The notes under the pieces: model-generated
The model's input: the letters and a program-made list of their open reading frames with translations, nothing else
Databases searched by the model: none
Told to the model about the DNA's origin: nothing
Assembly (NCBI GenBank): GCA_031290435.1
Contig: JAITNQ010000143.1
Coordinates: 1-39,794, forward strand
Origin: Candidatus Symbiothrix sp.
Lineage (GTDB): Bacteria > Bacteroidota > Bacteroidia > Bacteroidales > Azobacteroidaceae
Length of the DNA: 39,794 bases
Reading direction: 5' to 3'
Shown here: one piece after another, positions 33,804 through 39,794 of the stretch
Layout: each line of letters begins with the position of its first letter
How positions within the stretch are numbered: the first letter of the stretch is position 1
Position numbers and translations under genes: made by a program

Positions 33804-34091
33804 ATGAGTGACGAACGAAAACAATATATAGCTAAATATAAAAACTTGTTTTGGTACACGCCGGAAAGCAAGAAAGAAGAAATAAGTGACAGCTTATTGG
33901 TGGAAACCATTTTGAATTATGGAGATATGGAAGCTGTAACACGCTTGTTTCAATGGATGGGTATTAAAAATGCGGCTAAAATTTTTTTTGATAGCATCAA
34001 TCAAAGCGAAAGACGGAAGAATAATTATTATCCGGAAATATATAATTTTTTTAATCTTGTTTTTAAAAGATATGCACAAGGAAATTCTTAG
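33804..34091 (+). CDS. Small protein paired with an AbiEii-like nucleotidyltransferase
   Basis: This 95-aa protein has no signal peptide. The segment NLFWYTPESKKEEISDSLLV and the later LNYGDMEAVTRLFQWMGIKN resemble short Bacteroidota proteins commonly found just before AbiEii-type nucleotidyltransferase genes. In that position it may serve as an antitoxin or accessory partner. The gene overlaps the following nucleotidyltransferase gene by 20 bases, and starts 16 bases after the adenylation gene. The high AT content of the stretch 33.8-34.8 kb compared with the flanking genes suggests a separate origin. Confidence 0.7.
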   Translation: MSDERKQYIAKYKNLFWYTPESKKEEISDSLLVETILNYGDMEAVTRLFQWMGIKNAAKIFFDSINQSERRKNNYYPEIYNFFNLVFKRYAQGNS

Positions 34092-34686
34092 TCAACAACA
34101 AATAGATTTATTACCGCTGATACGTTCTTTTAAAAGAGAATATTATTTGGTTGGAGGTACGGCAATAGCATTATATATCGGTCATCGCCGGTCTATTGAT
34201 TTCGACTTATTCAAACACTCGGCAATTAATCACAAGAAGAATTTGGATAAAATAGCAAATTATAATGTGTCGTTTACTGTAACAAGACGTGTAGCAGAAC
34301 AAATGAATTTAACGATAAACGACGTTAAAGTGACTTTTTTTGAATATCCTTTTGATCTCGCAGCCGAAATGCCATTTGAAAAGTATATAAAACTACCTTC
34401 ATTATTGGATTTGGCAGCCATGAAGTCTTATGCTTTAGGTCGGAGGTCGAAATGGAAAGATTATGTTGATTTATATTTTCTTTTAAGAGATCATTTTTCC
34501 ATAGATGAAATATCCCAAAGAGCAGGAGAGATATATGGAGAATTATTTTCCGCCAAACTATTTAGGGCGCAATTAGCCTATTTTGAGGATATAGATTACA
34601 CAGAAGAAGTTGAATATTTGGTGTCGGCGCCCAAACTGGGAGAGATAAAAGAAGAATTGATAGAGAAAGCAACAAATATATTGTAA
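34072..34686 (+). CDS. AbiEii/AbiGii-type nucleotidyltransferase (putative toxin)
   Basis: This 204-aa protein has the nucleotidyltransferase core YLVGGTAIALYIGHRRSIDF with DFDLF supplying the paired acidic residues. The typical later segment is LPSLLDLAAMKSYALGRRSK followed by KDYVDLYFLLRD. I start at MHKEILSQQQ (34072); the track's longer ORF (33970) adds a low-complexity stretch that overlaps the previous gene. AbiEii proteins are toxins of type IV toxin-antitoxin systems, modifying RNA through nucleotide transfer. Whether this one is toxic cannot be told. It is in an unusual position inside a polysaccharide operon. Confidence 0.83.
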   Translation: MHKEILSQQQIDLLPLIRSFKREYYLVGGTAIALYIGHRRSIDFDLFKHSAINHKKNLDKIANYNVSFTVTRRVAEQMNLTINDVKVTFFEYPFDLAAEMPFEKYIKLPSLLDLAAMKSYALGRRSKWKDYVDLYFLLRDHFSIDEISQRAGEIYGELFSAKLFRAQLAYFEDIDYTEEVEYLVSAPKLGEIKEELIEKATNIL

Positions 34687-34853
34687 TGCAAACAATCACT
34701 GATTACAAATATATAGCCAATGCAATGATTGCTATAAGGGCAAAAAATGCAGAACAAATACATGATCTTCTTGAAGCCTATTTTGATAAATATAGCGAAC
34801 AAATAACGATTAAAAACGAAATGGTAATAATGATATACAATGTTGGTATTTAA
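34686..34853 (+). CDS. 55-aa ORF between the nucleotidyltransferase and FkbH genes
   Basis: This short frame is below the ORF-track cut-off. It starts at an ATG joined to the nucleotidyltransferase stop (TAATG) and ends at 34853, overlapping the FkbH-like gene by 14 bases. The peptide (MQTITDYKYIANAMIAIRA at the start, helical and charged) has no recognised motif. The tight overlaps on both sides favour a real gene or the remnant of one. It may be a third member of the inserted module. Confidence 0.5.
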   Translation: MQTITDYKYIANAMIAIRAKNAEQIHDLLEAYFDKYSEQITIKNEMVIMIYNVGI

Positions 34854-36561
34854 CGATTTAAAGAAGAATTTAAAGAAAGATTTATCGAAACTGAAAAAGT
34901 TACGTTTGGCTTTTTTAGGCGACACGGCCACCCAATTTATTGCACAGGCAATAAAAGGGATGGGTGTGGAATACCATCTTGATATTGATTTGTTTGAAGC
35001 GGATTTTAATCAGATTGACCGACAAATTTTTGATCCGGGTTCGGAATTGTATCATTTTGATCCGGAAGTAGTTTTGATTTTTGAATCAAGCCATAAATTG
35101 CTCCAAAAGTACAACAAGACCGCTCCGGATACCCGCAGACAGTTTGCCGAAAGCACTATTTTATCTGTGCGGGAAAAGGTTTCGGTTTTACAGGAAAGAA
35201 CGAAATCGAAAATTATTTTCTGTAATTACACGGAAGAAGATGATCGTGCCTTTGGTCAATATGCCAATAAAGTAGCAGCATCATTTATTTTTCAGCTCAG
35301 AAAATTGAATTTTCTACTACAGGAATCGGCCGTTCAAACGACAAATCTTTATATCTGCGATTTGAGTGCAATTCAGAACACGATAGGTCGTGAACGTTTC
35401 TGGTCTGCATCTATTTATACCCATACAGAGATGGTTGTAAGTATTGATGCCTTGCCTGATTTTGCTTTGTCGGTAGTCCGGATTGTGCAATCTTTTCAGG
35501 GACAGTTAAAAAAATGCCTCATCCTTGATCTGGATAATACGGTGTGGGGAGGCGTTATCGGGGACGACGGCATTGAAAATATTCAGATAGGGCAATTGGG
35601 TATAGGAAAGGTTTTTACGGAATTTCAATATTGGATCAAAAAGTTACAACAGCGGGGAATTATTATTGCCGTGTGCAGTAAGAATACAGCATCAATCGCA
35701 AAAGAACCTTTTGAAAAACATCCGGACATGGTGCTGAAATTGTCCGATATAGCGGTTTTTATAGCCGACTGGGATAATAAGGCGGATAATATCCGAAAAA
35801 TACAGCAAGTACTGAATATTGGCTTCGACTCAATGGTTTTTTTAGATGATAATCCATTTGAAAGGAGTATTGTCAGGGAAAATATTCCGCAGATAACCGT
35901 GCCGGAATTGCCGGAAGACCCTGCGCTGTATTTGGATTATCTTTATGGTTTGAATCTTTTCGAAACCATTTCTTATTCGAATGAAGATTCACAACGGACG
36001 CAACAATACCAGAAAGAGGCGGAACGGCTTGTCTTTCAGGAATCATTCACGAATGAGTCCGATTTTTTGCAAGGTTTGGACATGCGTTCGGATACAAAGT
36101 CATTTGATAGCTTTACGGTTCCACGGATAGCCCAGTTGTCCCAACGTTCCAATCAATTCAATTTGCGGACAGTCAGGTATACGGAAGATGATATTAAACG
36201 GATAGCCCAGTCGGATAAGTATTTGACCCTTTCGTTTACATTGGAAGATAAATTTGGAGATAACGGCTTGATTTGCGCCGTTATTCTTGAAAAACAGGAT
36301 GAAAAGAGCCTGTTTATTGATACTTGGTTTATGAGTTGCCGTGTATTAAAAAGAGGCATGGAATCATACGTGTTGAATGCGATTGTCGATTTGGCGAAAA
36401 AAAACGGGTTTACTACACTTTTAGGCGAATATATTGCAACGCCCAAAAATGAAATAGTGAAAGATCATTATAAAAGTCTTGGTTTCCAGCCCAAGGGTGA
36501 TTTATGGAAACTTGACATAGACCAATATGAAAGAAACAGTAATTATATACTTAAAAAATAG
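34840..36561 (+). CDS. FkbH-like HAD-IIIC protein (glyceryl-ACP forming type)
   Basis: This 573-aa protein has an N-terminal SGNH-like part (LAFLGDTATQFIAQAI), a HAD-IIIC domain from about residue 225 and a GNAT-like C-terminal domain. HAD motif I is LILDLDNTVWGG (both Asp present), motif II AVCSKN, motif IV VFLDDNPFER. The C-terminal part contains LSQRSNQFNLRTVRYTEDDI and the FGDNGLICAV segment. FkbH-type proteins dephosphorylate 1,3-bisphosphoglycerate and load glycerate on a carrier protein; an ACP gene lies two genes downstream. The expected product here is glyceryl-ACP, by analogy. Its start lies inside the preceding short ORF. Confidence 0.87.
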   Translation: MLVFNDLKKNLKKDLSKLKKLRLAFLGDTATQFIAQAIKGMGVEYHLDIDLFEADFNQIDRQIFDPGSELYHFDPEVVLIFESSHKLLQKYNKTAPDTRRQFAESTILSVREKVSVLQERTKSKIIFCNYTEEDDRAFGQYANKVAASFIFQLRKLNFLLQESAVQTTNLYICDLSAIQNTIGRERFWSASIYTHTEMVVSIDALPDFALSVVRIVQSFQGQLKKCLILDLDNTVWGGVIGDDGIENIQIGQLGIGKVFTEFQYWIKKLQQRGIIIAVCSKNTASIAKEPFEKHPDMVLKLSDIAVFIADWDNKADNIRKIQQVLNIGFDSMVFLDDNPFERSIVRENIPQITVPELPEDPALYLDYLYGLNLFETISYSNEDSQRTQQYQKEAERLVFQESFTNESDFLQGLDMRSDTKSFDSFTVPRIAQLSQRSNQFNLRTVRYTEDDIKRIAQSDKYLTLSFTLEDKFGDNGLICAVILEKQDEKSLFIDTWFMSCRVLKRGMESYVLNAIVDLAKKNGFTTLLGEYIATPKNEIVKDHYKSLGFQPKGDLWKLDIDQYERNSNYILKK

Positions 36562-36569
36562 GAAACAAG

Positions 36570-36971
36570 ATGCTTGAGAACGCTATATTTCACCATGTCG
36601 GGATCGCTGTCAAATCAATAGCCGATACGGCTTTGCTATATACGGAAGCCGGTTACAGGACGACGCCCGTTGTTTATGATCCGATACAGAATGTAAATAT
36701 TTCCTTTTTGGAAAAAAACGGCAGTCCTTTACTGGAACTTGTAGAGCCGGTAGATAAAACATCCCCGGTTTATAATATTTTGAAGAAAGTAGGCGTTTCG
36801 GCTTATCATTTTTGTTATGAAGTGGTGTCTATACAGGATTGTATTACAGCGCTTGAAAGCAAAGATTTCCGGTTATTGCAGGAACCTGTGCCGGCTATCG
36901 CTTTTAATAACCGCAAAATCTGTTTTTTATATCACATCGCTACCGGTTTGATAGAATTGCTGGAAAAGTAA
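36570..36971 (+). CDS. VOC-family protein (methylmalonyl-CoA epimerase-like)
   Basis: This 133-aa protein has the glyoxalase/VOC fold: two beta-alpha-beta-beta-beta modules starting FHHVGIAVKSIADTALLY and GVSAYHFCYEV. Candidate metal ligands are the histidine in FHHVG, the glutamate in LLELVEP, the histidine in AYHFC and the glutamate in LIELLE, as in methylmalonyl-CoA epimerases. Genes for such proteins are often next to FkbH-like genes in polysaccharide clusters. It may epimerise or otherwise isomerise an acyl-thioester. It begins 8 bases after the FkbH-like gene and is followed 29 bases later by an ACP gene. Confidence 0.78.
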   Translation: MLENAIFHHVGIAVKSIADTALLYTEAGYRTTPVVYDPIQNVNISFLEKNGSPLLELVEPVDKTSPVYNILKKVGVSAYHFCYEVVSIQDCITALESKDFRLLQEPVPAIAFNNRKICFLYHIATGLIELLEK

Positions 36972-37000
36972 ACAATTAAGTTGAATAAAATAAAAATGTT

Positions 37001-37243
37001 ATGGAAAAGAAAGAAATTTTATTGGTATTGCAGGCTATTTTTAGAGAGGTGTTGGATGATGAAAATATCGTTTTGAGCGAAGAAACCGTATCAAATGATA
37101 TAGAAGGATGGGATTCTTTGACTCATATCCAAATAATTGTGGCCATTGAGCAGCATTTTAAGATTAAATTCACCTCTAAAGAAATTCTGTCTTGGAAAAA
37201 TATAGACGAAATGCTACATAGCATTTGTGAAAAAAAAGTATAA
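37001..37243 (+). CDS. Acyl carrier protein 1
   Basis: This 80-aa protein has the four-helix carrier fold with the phosphopantetheine site IEGWDSLTHIQIIVAIEQHF (Ser39). Its D-S-L motif, acidic surface and length fit a discrete carrier. It follows the VOC gene, close to the FkbH-like gene, so it is the leading candidate to carry the glyceryl group, but it could serve the adenylation enzyme instead. A GNAT-like gene comes next after 43 bases. It is different in sequence from the other two ACPs in this cluster. Confidence 0.9.
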   Translation: MEKKEILLVLQAIFREVLDDENIVLSEETVSNDIEGWDSLTHIQIIVAIEQHFKIKFTSKEILSWKNIDEMLHSICEKKV

Positions 37244-37286
37244 ATTGGAGCAAACAATCTAATAGATAGAAATAATAGAAATATAT

Positions 37287-38054
37287 ATGTGTCGGTTTAT
37301 TGTAGGCGATAGTGCAGTGTTGAAAGGGAAAATAGCGGAATTTATTTCCCGAAAACCCCCATATTCAAATTATTTCGGCATAGATTTTGAGAATGTCGAC
37401 TATATTGAATGTTCCGAAACCCTGCTTTTGAGAAAATCGTACGATAATTTTTCCCGGATTTATTATTTGTCGTCAAATGCAGCTCAACTTGTCGGTTTGT
37501 TGGGATACTTGTCCGGTAAGGATATTATCAATATACCTTCAAAAGCTGAATTATCTGTTGGTTTGACTGATCTGTTGTTATCCGGAGGCTACGCTTTGTA
37601 TGCGACTTACGAGCGGCAAGTTAATAATCATGTTGAGTCGCGGGGAGAATTTGCAGGCTATTTTGCCGAGCAGGAAGATGTATCAACGATATATGATATC
37701 CTTTATTTAAAATTTAACCCATTTACGGATCGACTTCCTTCGCGGCAGGAATTAATGGAAATGGTAGACAAAAAAGAAATATTGGTAAATCGTGACGGCG
37801 AAAATAAGGTTACCGGTATACTGACTTTTACCTTAAAAAAGGCAGTCTGCAATTTCAATCATTTAATAGATACAACCGAAAGCAGCAATGGTTTATTTTT
37901 GTTACTGAAAATGTTTGATTATATGGGCGAAAATCATGTTGCGCAATCCGCTATATGGGTGAATATCAATAATCAAAAAATGAAAAAGATATATCAAATA
38001 CTTGGTTATAAACCGGATGGACTGAAAGATTATACATTTATAAAACAACAATAA
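37287..38054 (+). CDS. GNAT-fold-like protein of unknown function
   Basis: This 255-aa cytoplasmic protein has no signal peptide. Its C-terminal third looks like a GNAT acyltransferase: VNRDGENKVTGILTFTLKK, then WVNINNQKMKKIYQILGYKP and the closing DGLKDYTFIKQ. The N-terminal part (SRIYYLSSNAAQLVGLLGYL) is unassigned; it could be a degenerate second GNAT half. Because it lies between two carrier genes and 2 bases before ACP2, it may move an acyl group from a carrier onto a sugar or amine. I do not recognise a close family. Confidence 0.6.
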   Translation: MCRFIVGDSAVLKGKIAEFISRKPPYSNYFGIDFENVDYIECSETLLLRKSYDNFSRIYYLSSNAAQLVGLLGYLSGKDIINIPSKAELSVGLTDLLLSGGYALYATYERQVNNHVESRGEFAGYFAEQEDVSTIYDILYLKFNPFTDRLPSRQELMEMVDKKEILVNRDGENKVTGILTFTLKKAVCNFNHLIDTTESSNGLFLLLKMFDYMGENHVAQSAIWVNINNQKMKKIYQILGYKPDGLKDYTFIKQQ

Positions 38055-38056
38055 AA

Positions 38057-38287
38057 ATGAGACAATCAATAATAGAAATTCTCACGGAATTGAGGCCTGA
38101 ATTTGATTTTCAGCAAGATGTGGATTTTATTGAGGCCGGAATGCTTGATTCCTTTGATGTGGTGATGCTGGTAACGGCATTGGATGAGAAATTCGGCATA
38201 TCAATTGACGGCATGGATGTCTTGCCGGAAAATTTTTCATCCATAGAACAAATAGAAAACTTATTAACGAAAAATGGCGTTAAATAA
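38057..38287 (+). CDS. Acyl carrier protein 2
   Basis: This 76-aa protein has the carrier site IEAGMLDSFDVVMLVTAL (Ser32, D-S-F instead of D-S-L) and the characteristic helix III segment SIEQIENLL. It begins 2 bases after the GNAT-like gene and its stop codon abuts the KASIII start (38287/38288), so it may be the acceptor or donor carrier for that ketosynthase. Low similarity to ACP1 and ACP3 apart from the motif implies specialised roles instead of simple gene duplication. Confidence 0.87.
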   Translation: MRQSIIEILTELRPEFDFQQDVDFIEAGMLDSFDVVMLVTALDEKFGISIDGMDVLPENFSSIEQIENLLTKNGVK

Positions 38288-39358
38288 ATGAGTCTCAAAT
38301 TCACTTTTCGAAATAAACGCATCAGCGGCATACTGACTGTACTTCCCAAGCGGGAAATACCGTTTGAGGACGAAATGGCTCATTATAATTTTCCTCCGGC
38401 TAAGTCATTGAAGTTGAAATTAGCCATGGGATATAACAAACATCGCATTGTAGAGGCCGGAACCAATGTCTCGGATTTATGTGTGTATGGAATCAATTAT
38501 CTGTTGGATGAAGGTTTATTGGAAAAAGACGATATCAGTGCATTGGTATTGGTAACTCAGTCCCCTGAGCATTTTTTGCCGCCGACAAGCAATATTATCC
38601 AAGGGAAGCTGGGTCTGCATACAGATGTTTTGTGCATGGATATCAATCAGGGTTGCGCCGGTTTTATCATTGGCTTGCTACAGGCTTATATGTTGCTTGA
38701 GCAGGAAAGTATTAAAAAGGTGCTGTTGCTGAATGCGGATGTTCTCAGCCAAAAGATCAGCAAAAGAGACCGGAATAGTAATCCGCTTGCAGGCGATGCC
38801 GCCACGGTAACTGTTGTTGAGAGAAGTTTGGAGGCAACTGTTATTCAGTCTGTTCTGAATATGGATGGAAAAAGAGCGTATGTGTTGCAAATTCCTGCCG
38901 GTGGATTTAAATTGCCGTCCGGTCCGGAAACGGCTGAAATGAAAGAAGATGAAAACGGCAATTTCAGAAGTTTGGATAATTTGGTGATGAAGGGCGATGA
39001 AGTGTTTAATTTTGCCCAGAAAGAAGTGCCCCCGATGATTGAGGACTTGCTGGAAATTTCCGGTAAAAAGGCCGGAGACATTGATTTTTATTTTTTCCAT
39101 CAGCCCAACAAATTTATGCTCCATAAATTGGCGGATAAGATTGGGGTGCCCCGAGAAAAGATGCCGGCAAACATTGTGGAAAATTTTGGCAATGCGAGCG
39201 GCGCTACCATACCGGTTGCCGTCAGTTTTAATTTAGGCGCCGATGCGCTTGCTTCAACTTATGAAGTTTGTTTTGCCGGGTTTGGCGTAGGCTTGACCTG
39301 GGCGGCCATACAACAAGAATTAGGAAAATTAAAGTTTAATCAAATAATATATTATTGA
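38288..39358 (+). CDS. 3-Oxoacyl-ACP synthase III (KASIII/FabH-like)
   Basis: This 356-aa thiolase-fold protein keeps the KASIII triad: Cys123 in DINQGCAGFIIGLLQA, the histidine in FYFFHQPNKFML and the asparagine in ENFGNASGATIPVAV. LVTQSPEHFLPPTSNIIQGK and AGDAATVTVVE are also typical. It condenses an acyl starter with a malonyl-type extender, or transfers an acyl group as some KASIII-like proteins in secondary metabolism do. It starts at the base after ACP2 ends and is followed 3 bases later by ACP3. It is unlikely to be the housekeeping FabH, given its cluster and divergent N-terminus. Confidence 0.88.
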   Translation: MSLKFTFRNKRISGILTVLPKREIPFEDEMAHYNFPPAKSLKLKLAMGYNKHRIVEAGTNVSDLCVYGINYLLDEGLLEKDDISALVLVTQSPEHFLPPTSNIIQGKLGLHTDVLCMDINQGCAGFIIGLLQAYMLLEQESIKKVLLLNADVLSQKISKRDRNSNPLAGDAATVTVVERSLEATVIQSVLNMDGKRAYVLQIPAGGFKLPSGPETAEMKEDENGNFRSLDNLVMKGDEVFNFAQKEVPPMIEDLLEISGKKAGDIDFYFFHQPNKFMLHKLADKIGVPREKMPANIVENFGNASGATIPVAVSFNLGADALASTYEVCFAGFGVGLTWAAIQQELGKLKFNQIIYY

Positions 39359-39361
39359 AAA

Positions 39362-39589
39362 ATGGATGAACTTTTTGGACAATTAGTCGAGCTATTCGAA
39401 GTAGAAAGTTTAGATTCGAACGATAATCTGGTAGATTTGGACATGTGGGATTCGCTCACACAGTTATCAATTATTGCGCTGGCAGAAGAAAATTACGGCA
39501 TAACGGTTTCTGCTGCGGAACTCAGGGACGCCCAAACAATCGGCGGCGTGATAGGTCTTTTTGAACATAAGAAAAAAAGTCGAGTATAA
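39362..39589 (+). CDS. Acyl carrier protein 3
   Basis: This 75-aa protein has the carrier site LDMWDSLTQLSIIALAEENY (Ser31) and ends in a basic tail (EHKKKSRV). It begins 3 bases after the KASIII gene and precedes the SDR gene by 3 bases, suggesting that the beta-keto product of the ketosynthase is held on this carrier for reduction by the SDR. That order is inferred from position only. It is the third discrete ACP within 2.6 kb. Confidence 0.88.
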   Translation: MDELFGQLVELFEVESLDSNDNLVDLDMWDSLTQLSIIALAEENYGITVSAAELRDAQTIGGVIGLFEHKKKSRV

Positions 39590-39592
39590 GCA

Positions 39593-39794
39593 ATGGAACA
39601 AGCGACATATATATTAGTGACGGGTGCATCGTCGGGTATTGGCAGGGAAACGGCTATCCGGCTTTCGGCCGATTACGGTGTAATCCTTGCCGGTCGTGAC
39701 CGGGAGCGGCTTGCAGCAACTTTGTCTGCCTGTGACAAAAACCGTAATCATTTGATTTGGGAATATGACTTGGCCGATTTGCCGGACTTGGAGG
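39593..39794 (+). CDS. Short-chain dehydrogenase/reductase, N-terminal part (truncated by window end)
   Basis: The reading frame begins ATGGAACAAGCGACATATA and is still open at the last base, so it is absent from the ORF track. The visible 67 residues have the NAD(P) loop YILVTGASSGIGRETAIRLS followed by ILAGRDRERLAATLS, with the G-R-D-R pattern that often favours NADPH. It resembles FabG-type 3-oxoacyl-ACP reductases and would fit reduction of a KASIII product on ACP3. The catalytic Ser-Tyr-Lys residues lie outside the window. Confidence 0.87.
   Translation, partial: MEQATYILVTGASSGIGRETAIRLSADYGVILAGRDRERLAATLSACDKNRNHLIWEYDLADLPDLE

Noticed and set aside
33970-34071. Longer N-terminus of the AbiEii-like protein
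   Set aside because: It overlaps 122 bases of the previous gene and encodes a low-complexity Ile/Leu/Phe/Lys stretch not seen in the family.
1-39794. tRNA, rRNA, insertion sequences, transposases or integrases
   Set aside because: No cloverleaf-like sequence, rRNA stretch, transposase reading frame or terminal repeat pair could be recognised by reading; a tRNAscan or IS search would be needed to exclude small elements.

Overview
The window looks like chromosomal DNA from a member of Bacteroidota, most likely order Bacteroidales. The evidence is several promoters of the Bacteroidota type (TTTG, about 20 bases, TAnnTTTG), a Bacteroidales-type PF14121-like porin, a protein with a type IX secretion (T9SS) type A C-terminal sorting domain, a myo-inositol-phosphate lipid gene cluster, ferredoxin-dependent 2-oxoacid oxidoreductases, and a Wza/Wzc/OmpA/WcaJ surface-polysaccharide locus. 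No rRNA, tRNA, CRISPR array or insertion sequence was recognised. Genus cannot be assigned from the sequence alone.

Region 1 (1-5.7 kb): the 3' end of a DUF4143-type ATPase gene, a 388-base intergenic stretch with inverted and near-tandem CACAAAG repeats, then korAB (2-oxoglutarate:ferredoxin oxidoreductase). A convergent gene encodes an OadA/PycB-like carboxyltransferase whose C-terminal biotinyl-like domain lacks the biotin-accepting lysine. A 14-bp perfect hairpin separates the convergent pair.

Region 2 (5.7-14.2 kb, all minus strand): a tightly packed run read as glnS, a TPR protein gene, a four-subunit 2-ketoisovalerate-type oxidoreductase (ferredoxin, alpha, beta, gamma), a putative porin and a membrane-anchored solute-binding-like protein.

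Region 3 (14.3-21.9 kb, plus strand): a PdxA homologue that has lost all three metal-binding histidines, then an inositol-lipid type cluster: a nucleotidyltransferase/ATP-grasp fusion, a CDP-alcohol phosphotransferase, a HAD protein, myo-inositol-1-phosphate synthase, a PlsC-like acyltransferase and an AraC-family regulator. Together they could make inositol phosphate, activate it (possibly as CDP-inositol) and transfer it to a lipid.

Region 4 (22-25.4 kb): a small helical protein, an HU-like/transmembrane/LysM-like protein that could connect DNA to the cell wall, a T9SS cargo protein, and a tiny exported protein ending in a PIGEG-transmembrane-basic tail that resembles C-terminal sorting tags.

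Region 5 (25.4 kb to the end): a surface-polysaccharide locus. Export and initiation genes (Wza, Wzc, an OmpA-like protein, WcaJ-like sugar transferase) come first, then two tandem FdtA-like cupins, then a compact acyl-assembly set: a stand-alone adenylation enzyme, FkbH-like glyceryl-loading enzyme, VOC protein, three separate acyl carrier proteins, a GNAT-like protein, a KASIII and a truncated SDR. An AbiEii-type nucleotidyltransferase module is inserted between the adenylation enzyme and FkbH. The best candidate for an undescribed system is this set, which may build an unusual acyl group (perhaps glycerate- or amino-acid-derived) for a surface sugar. No glycosyltransferases, flippase or polymerase are visible, so the locus probably continues beyond the window.
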